This document shows positions 43,406 to 50,978 of a stretch of DNA of 64,000 bases, one piece after another. Each line of letters starts with the position of its first letter. Within the stretch, counting starts at the first letter, position 1. The translations under genes and the position numbers were made by a program. Source of the DNA: JANLUX01 sp031366005 (GTDB lineage: Bacteria; Bacteroidota; Bacteroidia; AKYH767-A; OLB10); contig JANLZB010000031.1 in assembly GCA_031366005.1 (NCBI GenBank), positions 49,059-113,058 on the forward strand, given 5' to 3'. The notes under the pieces were generated by a model. The model did not search any database, was not told the origin of the DNA, and saw only the letters and a program-made list of their open reading frames with translations.

Positions 43406-43750
43406 CTATTTCACTGAGTCAAGTACCGCCTTAAATGCATCCGGATGATTCATTGCTAAATCAGCCAACACTTTGCGGTTAAGCTTTACATCGCTCTTGT
43501 GAATTTTACCCATGAACACTGAATAACTCATTCCTTGTTCGCGTGCAGCAGCATTAATACGCTGAATCCACAAGCCGCGGAAGTCGCGTTTTTTTGCTTT
43601 ACGGTCGCGGTAAGCATAACCTAAACCTTTTTCGACAGTATTTTTTGCAACTGTCCATACATTTCCTCTTGCACCCCAATTACCCTTGGCAAGTTTTAGA
43701 ATTTTTTTTCGTTTAGCCCTGGAGGCTACAGCGTTTACACTACGTGGCAT
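43406..43750 (-). CDS. rplT: 50S ribosomal protein L20
   Basis: A 114-residue basic protein that binds 23S rRNA and is needed for early 50S assembly. MPRSVNAVASRAKRKKILKL at the start and RDRKAKKRDFRGLWIQRINA near the middle are diagnostic. In other bacteria L20 represses its own operon; no such leader is obvious here. Last gene of the thrS-infC-rpmI-rplT run, 152 bp from rpmI. Confidence 0.97.
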   Translation of the reverse strand: MPRSVNAVASRAKRKKILKLAKGNWGARGNVWTVAKNTVEKGLGYAYRDRKAKKRDFRGLWIQRINAAAREQGMSYSVFMGKIHKSDVKLNRKVLADLAMNHPDAFKAVLDSVK

Positions 43751-43830
43751 TTTGTTTTTTGTTTTTTTGGTGTTAGCGTTCTGAATAATTCAGAATCTTG
43801 AAGCTAAGAACCGGGTGAATATTAATTATT

Positions 43831-43900
43831 GAATTTTGAGTTATGAATTTTGAGTTATGAGTTATTGCATTCATAACTCATAACTTAATATTCAAAATTT
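43831..43900. repeat. TTTTGAGTTATGAA palindrome between rpmI and rplT
   Basis: Tandem TTTTGAGTTATGAA units on the left are mirrored by TTCATAACTCATAACTTA on the right, around ATTGCA. It lies between two ribosomal protein genes. Same unit as at 35521-35630. Confidence 0.75.
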
Positions 43901-43902
43901 CT

Positions 43903-44100
43903 TTATCCCATCACCAGCATACGCTTTACACGATACTCATCAGTTTTATGAACCAATGTGGTGCCGGTAAGATTACGTTTTTGCTTGGTTTCCTTTTTAG
44001 TAAGGATATGGCTTTTATAAGCGTGCTTACGAACTATTTTTCCAGTGGCAGTTACCTTGAAACGTTTCTTGGCGCTGGAATGGGTTTTCATCTTTGGCAT
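43903..44100 (-). CDS. rpmI: 50S ribosomal protein L35
   Basis: A 65-residue basic protein, MPKMKTHSSAKKRFKVTATG then GKIVRKHAYKSHILTKK, matching L35 throughout. Standard position between infC and rplT. Single-arm AT repeats (GATTTTAAATTATA twice) lie in the gap to infC. Confidence 0.97.
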   Translation of the reverse strand: MPKMKTHSSAKKRFKVTATGKIVRKHAYKSHILTKKETKQKRNLTGTTLVHKTDEYRVKRMLVMG

Positions 44101-44180
44101 TGCGAAATATGATTTTAAATTATAGATTTTAAATTATAGATTTCATTTCTTCATCACTTAATTGCTTCCTCACTTCATCA

Positions 44181-44792
44181 CTATTCTTTCGGTTTTACTT
44201 TCTTTGGAAGAGGAGCAAGGAACAGAAACATTCTGTTACCTTCTAACTTTGGCAGTTGCTCCACCTTGGCATAATCCTCCAGTGCAGCTGCAAACTTTAG
44301 CAGGATAATTTCTCCTTTTTCCTTGTATGTGATAGAACGGCCGCGGAAGTGAACATAAGCTTTTACTTTATCACCATCCTCCAGGAATCGCATGGCATGT
44401 TTTAATTTGAAGTTAAAATCATGATCATCTGTATTGGGCCCGAAACGGATTTCCTTTACTTCCTGCTTTGCGGATTTGCTCTTTACTTCCTTTTCTTTCT
44501 TTTTCTTTTCGTATAAGAACTTTTGATAGTCAACAACTTTTACAACAGGTGGCTCCGCATTCGGTGCTATCTCCACAAGGTCTAAACCTTGTTCTCCGGC
44601 AATTTCCAATGCCTCAGCAATCGGAACAATTTTCGGCTCTATCCCATCCGCCACCAGGCGAACGTGAGTAGCTGTTATTAATTCATTGATCTTGTGTTCT
44701 GCCTCTCTCTTCGGTCGGAAGAAACGGCTGCCCATATATGGTTTTCTGGGTCCGCTTCCACCACCCGGACGTGGCTTATAAAAAGTTGCTAT
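44181..44792 (-). CDS. infC: Translation initiation factor IF-3 with ATA start codon
   Basis: IF-3 binds the 30S subunit and checks start codons. A frame from the ATG at 44735 gives 184 residues, but it opens upstream, and an ATA at 44792-44790 lies 4 nt behind a strong Shine-Dalgarno sequence (AGGAGG on the minus strand, 44802-44797), adding MATFYKPRPGGGSGPRKPY. The result, 203 residues, starts like Bacteroidota IF-3 with a Pro/Gly/Arg-rich head. Core motifs are EHKINELI, EALEIAGEQGLDLVEIAPNA and EIRFGPNTDDHDF. Rare start codons (AUU, AUC, AUA) are known for infC, where they allow IF-3 self-regulation. The ATA assignment is my reading from the sequence. Confidence 0.88.
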   Translation of the reverse strand: MATFYKPRPGGGSGPRKPYMGSRFFRPKREAEHKINELITATHVRLVADGIEPKIVPIAEALEIAGEQGLDLVEIAPNAEPPVVKVVDYQKFLYEKKKKEKEVKSKSAKQEVKEIRFGPNTDDHDFNFKLKHAMRFLEDGDKVKAYVHFRGRSITYKEKGEIILLKFAAALEDYAKVEQLPKLEGNRMFLFLAPLPKKVKPKE

Positions 44793-44802
44793 AGTTCCTC
44801 CT
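44790..44802 (-). promoter_or_regulatory. Shine-Dalgarno sequence and ATA start of infC
   Basis: Minus strand reads AGGAGGAACTATA: a full anti-16S match, four spacer bases and the ATA codon. Strong SD sequences are otherwise nearly absent in this window, which makes it decisive for the start. Confidence 0.75.
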
Positions 44803-44823
44803 TGTTTTTTAGTTTATGTTTTT

Positions 44824-44897
44824 TAGTTGTTGGGTTGTTCTGTTGTTGAGTTGTTCTGTTATTTCCTCAACAACCTTACAACTTAATCTCTTAACAA
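44824..44897. repeat. GTTGTT-based palindrome between thrS and infC
   Basis: Repeated TTGTTGAGTTGTTCTGTT-like units on the left are mirrored by AACAACCTTACAACTTAATC and CTTAACAAC on the right. Another member of the intergenic palindrome class with its own unit. Confidence 0.65.
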
Positions 44898-46835
44898 CTA
44901 ATTACCCAACATCTCTTCTATTTCTGTTTTCACTGATGCCATAAAAGCATCCACTGTTAACGAACCCTGATCTCCCTGTCCGTGCTTGCGCACTGCAACA
45001 GCATTTTCCTGCTCCTCTTTCTCTCCCACAATCAGCATGTAAGGGATTTTTTTAATCTCGGCATCACGTATCTTTTTACCGATTTTTTCGTCCCTTTCGT
45101 CAACGAGGGCGCGAATATCGGAATTATTCAGTAACCGTGAAACTTTTTTAGCGTAGCTATTGTACTTTTCAGAGATTGGTAAAATGGATACTTGCTTGGG
45201 AGATAACCACAACGGGAAATTGCCAGCATAATGTTCAATCAGGAAACCTATGAAACGTTCATGCGTTCCAAGCGGAGCGCGATGAATGCAAATAGGTGTC
45301 TCCAATTCATTTTGTGCATTGCGGAAAGCAAGATTAAACTTGGCTGGAATAGCAAAGTCAACCTGGTTAGTAGCAAGTGTAAACTCACGACCGATAGCGC
45401 TGTAAACCTGTACGTCAATCTTAGGTCCGTAGAAAGCAGCTTCATCCGCCACTTCAATGTAAGGGATATTGGACTCAATCAATACCTTGCGAACCATGTC
45501 TTCGGTTTCTAACCACAGTGCTGAATTATCAACATATTTTTTACCAAGCTTGGTTGGTTCGTGAGTACTGAAACGCATGATGTATTTCTCAATACCAAAT
45601 ATTTTAAAATACTTCAGGTACATATCATTCACCGCCCTGAACTCATCGGCAAACTGTTCTTTACTGCAATAAATATGTGCATCATTCATCTGGAAACAAC
45701 GCACACGCATCAAGCCGAATAACTCACCACTTTGCTCATAACGATAACAAGTTCCATACTCTGCCAATCGTACCGGAAGCTCTTTGTAGCTCGGGTTCAT
45801 CTCTGCAAAAATCTGGTGATGGTGCGGGCAATTCATTGGCTTTAAATAATATTTCTCTCCATCAAATATCATGGGTGGAAACATACTCTCAGCATAATAA
45901 GGCAGGTGACCGGTGGTGAGATACATGCTTTCTTTTGCAATATGAGGAGTATGCACACGCTGATAACCTGCCTGCATCTCAGTGCGCTTTGCCAGCTTTT
46001 CCAACTGCTCAATCATCACCGTTCCGTTTGGCATCCACAAAGGCAAACCGGGACCCACATATTCACTGAAAGTAAACAACTCTAATTCTTTTCCAATCTT
46101 TCGATGATCCCGTTTCTTGGCTTCTTCAAGCATCTCGAGATACTCGGTAAGTTCTTTTTGTTTTGGGAAAGTGATACCGTAAATACGTGTTAATTGCTTT
46201 TTGCTTTCATCACCGCGCCAGTAAGCACCTGCAATGTTCATCAGCTTTGCAGCTTTTATAAAACCTGTATCAGGAATGTGCGGACCGCGACATAAGTCTG
46301 TAAAATTTCCCTGCGTGTAAAAAGTAATGCTTCCATCAGCAAGGTCTTTCAACAAGTCAAGCTTGTATTCATCACCCTTCTCAGTAAAATATTTTATCGC
46401 TTCTTCTTTGTTTACTTCTTTGCGGACATAATTGTTTGCTTTGCGCGCAAGCTCCAGCATTTTATCCTCAATCTTTTTAAAATCTTCAGGTGTTATTTTG
46501 TGTTCACCTAAATCAATATCATAGTAAAATCCATGATCAACGGGAGGGCCAATACCAAACTTTACACCGGGATAAAACGTTTCCAATGCCTCCGCCATCA
46601 AATGCGCTGACGAATGCCACATGGTGCTTTTGCCTTCTGCATCATTCCATGTTAGCAATTGCAGGTTTGCATCGGTATCAATGGCGCGGTTGGCATCGCG
46701 CACTTCGCCATTTACTTTGGCGGCAAGCACATTGCGGGCAAGCCCTTCGCTGATGCTTTTAGCAACGTCAAGCGCTGAAGTTCCTTTGGCATACTCACGA
46801 ACGCTGCCATCAGGTAATGTAATCTTTATCATCAT
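44898..46835 (-). CDS. thrS: Threonyl-tRNA synthetase
   Basis: A 645-residue class II synthetase that charges tRNA-Thr. It has the N-terminal TGS domain (about 1-62, MIKITLPDGSVREYAKG), the editing/SAD domain (about 70-230, TMWHSSAHLMAEAL with the zinc-type HxxxH), the catalytic core (MNCPHHHQIF, LAEYGTCYRYEQSGEL) and the C-terminal anticodon-binding domain. Length is normal. A TATCTTTG box at 46857-46850 (minus strand) is a candidate promoter just before the gene. First gene of the thrS-infC-rpmI-rplT run. Confidence 0.97.
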   Translation of the reverse strand: MMIKITLPDGSVREYAKGTSALDVAKSISEGLARNVLAAKVNGEVRDANRAIDTDANLQLLTWNDAEGKSTMWHSSAHLMAEALETFYPGVKFGIGPPVDHGFYYDIDLGEHKITPEDFKKIEDKMLELARKANNYVRKEVNKEEAIKYFTEKGDEYKLDLLKDLADGSITFYTQGNFTDLCRGPHIPDTGFIKAAKLMNIAGAYWRGDESKKQLTRIYGITFPKQKELTEYLEMLEEAKKRDHRKIGKELELFTFSEYVGPGLPLWMPNGTVMIEQLEKLAKRTEMQAGYQRVHTPHIAKESMYLTTGHLPYYAESMFPPMIFDGEKYYLKPMNCPHHHQIFAEMNPSYKELPVRLAEYGTCYRYEQSGELFGLMRVRCFQMNDAHIYCSKEQFADEFRAVNDMYLKYFKIFGIEKYIMRFSTHEPTKLGKKYVDNSALWLETEDMVRKVLIESNIPYIEVADEAAFYGPKIDVQVYSAIGREFTLATNQVDFAIPAKFNLAFRNAQNELETPICIHRAPLGTHERFIGFLIEHYAGNFPLWLSPKQVSILPISEKYNSYAKKVSRLLNNSDIRALVDERDEKIGKKIRDAEIKKIPYMLIVGEKEEQENAVAVRKHGQGDQGSLTVDAFMASVKTEIEEMLGN

Positions 46836-46954
46836 TTTTTAGAGAGGCGCAAAGATAAAAGAATGTTTCAGGGTTTAAAGTTTAAAAGTTCAATGTTCAA
46901 CCAATCAGATCAGGAAAGAACTAACAACTCATTTATACCAAAAAAAGCAATTTA

Positions 46955-47164
46955 AATGTTTCGCAAAGCATATTGCAGGTTAAACAAAATCATGAAAAGA
47001 TTATGCAAAATAAAATGCAGATCAACCAACAGAATGTACAGATAAAGCAAGGTCATTAACATATTAAACAAAATAAAGTATGGATTAAACAATGCCTTGT
47101 GCAGGTTAAACAATATGATGCACAGGTCGCGCAAAATGATGTAGAGGTCGCGCAAAATTTTTGA
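46955..47164. repeat. Ten phased 21-bp degenerate tandem repeats
   Basis: Ten consecutive 21-bp units run without a phase break. The clearest are CAGGTTAAACAAAATCATGAA (21 bases; first ten are the key part) at 46976, then copies at 47102 (CAGGTTAAACAATATGATG) and 47123 (CAGGTCGCGCAAAATGATG). Units also share TTAAACAA or CGCGCAAAAT. On the plus strand the phase reads as heptads of the form QVKQNxx with one stop codon, so it may be a decayed coding repeat or a protein-binding array. The rest of the 46836-47382 gap shows only a thrS promoter box. Confidence 0.8.
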
Positions 47165-47382
47165 AAATCACTTTTATTACTGTAAGATTTTTTAGTTTTT
47201 GACATAGTTAAGAGAGAGGAAGCAACAAAACCAAAGTTCTGTATTGCCGGTTAAACTATTTTTTTACGAGGCAAAACACCGCAATTTCATGTTTTGTAAG
47301 ATTTTCCTGTTTTTTCGCTGGTTGATTCGTAACATTTCCCTAAAACTTTCGATTAACTACCTATAAATTAAATCAAAAAATT

Positions 47383-48363
47383 ATGAGCACATTCTTACTA
47401 ATGTTATTATCAGCTATCAAAAGTGTAATTAACTATTGCACTTCTGCAACATGGAGCCCGGTGGTTGAATCGGTTCCTGCCTTTAAACAGGACATTACTG
47501 CCTTAAATGATAAGGTGAAGGCAATTGATGACCTTATTAAAAAGCAGTCGGCTAAAATTACCGGTTACACAGCCATTCGCAGAACATTGCGTACTACACT
47601 TGAACAGGTTTCGCTTACGCAGATTTCGCGTGGAATGGCTTATGCAAAAAAAGCAGACAAGGTTTTATTTGATACGCTCGCACAAGGCAAGACAATGACG
47701 GACATCGAGCGGATGAAGCTTGGAGTACTTGGGCAAAAAATGGGCGCTTGCCATGATGCACTGGCAGCTGTTCCTATTGCCAGTCTTACACCCTTTGGCA
47801 TCACTACCGCATCCCTGCAAAACTGGGTGGATGCCATAAAAGCTTATAACGATTTTTTAAGCACCCCTCGCACTAAAATGGTTGATCGCAAAGCCATGAC
47901 CAAAGCTTTGAAAGAATCCATTACGGATGCCAACGATTTTCTGCGCACAGAGGTTATGTTTCATGCACGCGGATTTGCTAATTCCAATAAAGATTTTTTC
48001 AATGGTTTCGAGGATGCGTTGCGCCAGATCCCTATTTCTGACCGTCATACACGCCTTGTTGCCACTCTTACGGATGAGAATGGAAATGTTTTTCCCTATT
48101 GCCAGGTATCGGTTGACTCTTTCACCGATAAAAATAAGACGTACAAAGCCTATTTCGGTTATACTGATTCAAACGGGCAGTGCATTTTATCAGGTTTTCG
48201 ACCGGGTGTCCGCTCAGTAACCGTAAGCGGTGATACGATTGAAACAAAAACTTTCAGCAATATTAACTTCGTAAGAGCTAAAGCCGTTGAACGTAAATTT
48301 ATCTGTATCCATGCGTTTACTAATATTCCTGCTCCGCAGAGCAATAAGGAAAAGGTGAAATAA
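47383..48363 (+). CDS. Unknown protein with helical N-terminus and Ig-like C-terminus
   Basis: A 326-residue protein I do not recognise. Residues 1-20 are mildly hydrophobic but not a clear signal peptide. Residues about 30-220 are helical and basic, with an apparent coiled coil (ALNDKVKAIDDLIKKQSAKI). Residues about 225-310 look like a carboxypeptidase-regulatory or CnaB-like beta-sandwich (LVATLTDENGNVFPYCQVSV, GYTDSNGQCILSGFRPG, VRSVTVSG). A helical head fused to such a sandwich suggests a structural or surface part. It is preceded by the 21-bp repeat array and followed by a terminator. Single gene. Confidence 0.75.
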   Translation: MSTFLLMLLSAIKSVINYCTSATWSPVVESVPAFKQDITALNDKVKAIDDLIKKQSAKITGYTAIRRTLRTTLEQVSLTQISRGMAYAKKADKVLFDTLAQGKTMTDIERMKLGVLGQKMGACHDALAAVPIASLTPFGITTASLQNWVDAIKAYNDFLSTPRTKMVDRKAMTKALKESITDANDFLRTEVMFHARGFANSNKDFFNGFEDALRQIPISDRHTRLVATLTDENGNVFPYCQVSVDSFTDKNKTYKAYFGYTDSNGQCILSGFRPGVRSVTVSGDTIETKTFSNINFVRAKAVERKFICIHAFTNIPAPQSNKEKVK

Positions 48364-48386
48364 TAAAATACTTTTTGTCATGATTG

Positions 48387-48419
48387 AAATCCCTGCCCCG
48401 TAAGGCCGGGATTTTTTTG
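48387..48419 (+). terminator. Terminator of the unknown gene
   Basis: AAATCCC and GGGATTT form the outer stem around a short inner CC/GG pair, followed by seven Ts; it begins 24 nt after the stop codon. Confidence 0.8.
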
Positions 48420-48440
48420 TTTATGTTTGGGAGTGGTTAG

Positions 48441-48469
48441 CGCAGTGTCCCTAAAAAGGAGACACTGCG
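48441..48469. repeat. 9-bp perfect hairpin near the patatin-fusion 3' end
   Basis: CGCAGTGTC (48441-48449) faces GACACTGCG (48461-48469), with an inner CC/GG pair in the loop. It lies 53 bp beyond the stop of the minus-strand patatin gene and may be its terminator or a repeat element end. Confidence 0.6.
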
Positions 48470-48521
48470 AGGACTGAGGTAAATATCTCCAGAGGTATTA
48501 GAAACAATATGATTTGCTATT

Positions 48522-50417
48522 CTAAACTTTTACACCAACAAAACAATCTTTTATTTTTCTAAAAAGGCTTTCATTGTAGTTATCATACCTTTCACTTACT
48601 GGTGCTTTAACTGACCTTACAATTATTTTACTCCATTCCTGAATAGATGCAGGAAGCGCAATTGATGAATTTTCCACTACATAAACTTCTGCTTCCGTTT
48701 GATTTTTTTGCATTGAATTATAAATTCTATGTGTGCCATCAATAATTGCATACTCATCATTTTTTAGACGTTCAACAACTGGCGGAGTGATTATCCACGG
48801 GCTGCCACCTATAACAGCTGACATTGAAAAGCCTTTATCTTTCAAAATATCTTCTACTTCCATAGCTCTATTTATTTTTAGTTGCTCTAAGAATTTAGAA
48901 AGAGGTCTGAGCCTTTTTGTCTCTAACGTTTGAATAGAAATTGGTAAATTTTGATAAAAATGGATTTTTCTTAGGCAATTTATAATTGTTATATCCGGTA
49001 TTGGTTTAAATTTAAGTTTTTTAGGATTAAATTTAAGATTTGCAGAATTATATTTTTGACCTGAGTTGAAATTTGAATTAAAATTTTCTCGAAACATTGC
49101 GATAAATCCTGAATCATAGGGCAGTCTATATTTTATGCCACGTATTGTAGGTTTCTCTTCAATAGAAATGATTTGAGCATTCTCCGTATTTAAATCTATT
49201 GCCGTACCTTTAAGATAATTGTCACCCTTATTACGTTCCACTATTTGAGCTCCGTATGAATCAAGGGCGGAAATAGCATTTTTATAATCCTCTGATACAT
49301 TCTTCTCACAAATTATTTTAATTTTGATTTTCCGAAGTACAGCCTTTAAAATAGTAATATTTAGTTCTTTAATCCAGGAAAGATCACCAGCAACAATTTC
49401 AACAGTGTTTGTGGCAGAATTAATTAATTTAGCAGTTTCTTCAAGCAATCCTTCCCTAAATTCTTTAGTATTTAATTCTTCATTCTGTTCGCTAGTTATT
49501 TTAGTTTGTTCATTTCTTACAAACTCCTCGACACTGTTAGTACCATTTTCCACAAGTTCTTTAATTTGAATCTCAGAAATATTAAAATCAGTTGATTTTA
49601 TTTCTCCTGTGGGTATATCAATTACCTGTCTTCTTTTAAACATGCTTAGCTGAATTTCAGTAACGCCATCTAAAAGGGCAGTAGTTAACATGTTAAATAA
49701 TTCTAAACCTGTTTCAGGTTCTGAAAAATCAAATTTTTTATTTTGAATTAATCTAAAACATAAAATAGGAATTTTCTCCTCAAGCTTTAATTCTGGTGCC
49801 ATGAAAATGGGCAAATTCGCAATTAATCCACCATCAACATAAAATGTTGCATTATCTTTCACGGGTTGGAAAAAAAATGGAATAGTGCATGAGCATCTGA
49901 CTGCCAATGAAACGGAAGCATCTGGTGTTGAATCTCTGCTCCACTTTCCAAATGTTGAGGCTTTTAAATCAGTAGCAATAATTGCACAAGGCTTTTTCAA
50001 ATCAGAAAACAGAACATTTCCATTAGTAATCTTTAATTTATCTTTTAATATTTTTTCAAGCCAAATTTGAATTCCCTCGGATGAATGTAAGCCCATTGAG
50101 TAATAAATTTGACTCATGGCAGAGGCCTTTTTATTTCCAAATAAATTAATTGCCTTTTGTGCAAATTTTCCGTTTTTACCCTGCTCAGGATCTTTAAGTA
50201 ATTCTGCAAAGGGTTTTTTCATTATGTCAATAACCTCATCGGGTAAAAAACCTGCTGCTATCAGGACAGCTATAATGGAACCTGCAGAAGTTCCTAGTGT
50301 TCCAATAAAATTAATTTTTGCGTCACTTGCAGCCTTAAAAGCTCCAGCAAAAGCAGCGCCTCTGACACCTCCTCCTTCAAAAACTCCTATGCACTGCCGA
50401 AAATTCTGAGTTTCCAT
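48522..50417 (-). CDS. Patatin-like phospholipase fused to PLD-like and ParB/Srx-like domains
   Basis: A 631-residue multidomain protein. Residues about 8-215 are a patatin lipase domain with oxyanion loop GGGVRG (15-20), nucleophile elbow GTSAGS with Ser44, and the catalytic DGG with Asp195. Residues about 325-450 resemble a degenerate phospholipase D-like domain (NTVEIVAGDLSWI, RKIKIKIICEKNVS). Residues about 480-600 look like a ParB/sulfiredoxin-like fold (IIDGTHRIYNS, 558-568). No signal peptide or membrane segment. A TATATTTG box (50470-50463, minus strand) may be its promoter. Codon use looks more AT-rich than the neighbours. The patatin is a common effector in phage defence (for example CapV in CBASS); the other two domains could sense or nick nucleic acid or nucleotides. 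Function is inference. Confidence 0.85.
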   Translation of the reverse strand: METQNFRQCIGVFEGGGVRGAAFAGAFKAASDAKINFIGTLGTSAGSIIAVLIAAGFLPDEVIDIMKKPFAELLKDPEQGKNGKFAQKAINLFGNKKASAMSQIYYSMGLHSSEGIQIWLEKILKDKLKITNGNVLFSDLKKPCAIIATDLKASTFGKWSRDSTPDASVSLAVRCSCTIPFFFQPVKDNATFYVDGGLIANLPIFMAPELKLEEKIPILCFRLIQNKKFDFSEPETGLELFNMLTTALLDGVTEIQLSMFKRRQVIDIPTGEIKSTDFNISEIQIKELVENGTNSVEEFVRNEQTKITSEQNEELNTKEFREGLLEETAKLINSATNTVEIVAGDLSWIKELNITILKAVLRKIKIKIICEKNVSEDYKNAISALDSYGAQIVERNKGDNYLKGTAIDLNTENAQIISIEEKPTIRGIKYRLPYDSGFIAMFRENFNSNFNSGQKYNSANLKFNPKKLKFKPIPDITIINCLRKIHFYQNLPISIQTLETKRLRPLSKFLEQLKINRAMEVEDILKDKGFSMSAVIGGSPWIITPPVVERLKNDEYAIIDGTHRIYNSMQKNQTEAEVYVVENSSIALPASIQEWSKIIVRSVKAPVSERYDNYNESLFRKIKDCFVGVKV

Positions 50418-50565
50418 AGATTGCTTATTATAATTAAGTTGTTACTAATTTTAGATAAATGCCAAATATAGCTGTCTTTCGAGTTTGTAAAAATCAATAT
50501 TGAAAATTGTACATCCTAAAGTTTATAAAACTCTGTTGGGAATAAGAATTATAATCATTGCTTAC

Positions 50566-50573
50566 TATATTTG
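50566..50573 (+). promoter_or_regulatory. TAnnTTTG box directly upstream of the ATL gene
   Basis: TATATTTG ends 6 bp before the ATG at 50580, so the mRNA start would coincide with the start codon. No good -33 TTTG is seen. Confidence 0.4.
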
Positions 50574-50579
50574 AGAGCA

Positions 50580-50978
50580 ATGAAAAAGTTGGATAAGAAG
50601 AAAAAATCAGTAAAGAAAATTTCTAAAAAGAAACCCTTTGTAAAAAAATACGACTTCACTTTTTTCGAGCAGGTGTTTGAAGTGGTTCGGTTAATTCCTT
50701 ATGGTAGAGTTACTTCTTACGGAGCCATTGCACGTTATCTCGGCACTGCTGGTTCCTCGCGCATGGTGGGTTGGGCAATGAATGCTTCGCACACAACAGT
50801 TCCTCCTATTCCGGCACAGCGTGTTGTAAACAGAAATGGATTGTTAACCGGCAAACATCATTTTGGTAGTGATATGATGCAGCAATTGTTGGAAAGTGAA
50901 GGAGTCGAAGTGGAAGATGATAAAGTGAAACGGTTTAAAGAATTATTCTGGGATCCGATGATTGAATTAGCCTTATGA
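50580..50978 (+). CDS. Alkyltransferase-like (ATL) protein
   Basis: A 132-residue protein of the methylated-DNA methyltransferase fold, with FEQVFEVVRLIPYGRVTSYG and SSRMVGWAMNAS, where Arg61 is the usual DNA-flipping residue. The active-site PCHR is replaced by PAQR (78-81), so the acceptor cysteine is absent and it cannot transfer alkyl groups. ATL proteins with this change bind O6-alkylguanine and recruit nucleotide excision repair. The N-terminus is a Lys-rich extension of about 20 residues. The start is the ATG at 50580, since the frame upstream offers only TTG. It overlaps the next gene by 4 nt (ATGA). Confidence 0.88.
   Translation: MKKLDKKKKSVKKISKKKPFVKKYDFTFFEQVFEVVRLIPYGRVTSYGAIARYLGTAGSSRMVGWAMNASHTTVPPIPAQRVVNRNGLLTGKHHFGSDMMQQLLESEGVEVEDDKVKRFKELFWDPMIELAL

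Noticed and set aside
46952..47155. Minus-strand 67-residue frame (LFNLHKALFNPY-like repeats)
   Set aside because: It is the translated shadow of the 21-bp DNA repeats and has no start context; the repeat itself is reported.
47165..47382. Promoter for the unknown gene at 47383
   Set aside because: Nearby TAGTTTTTG has an extra T against TAnnTTTG and sits about 190 bp upstream, with no matching -33; not supportable.
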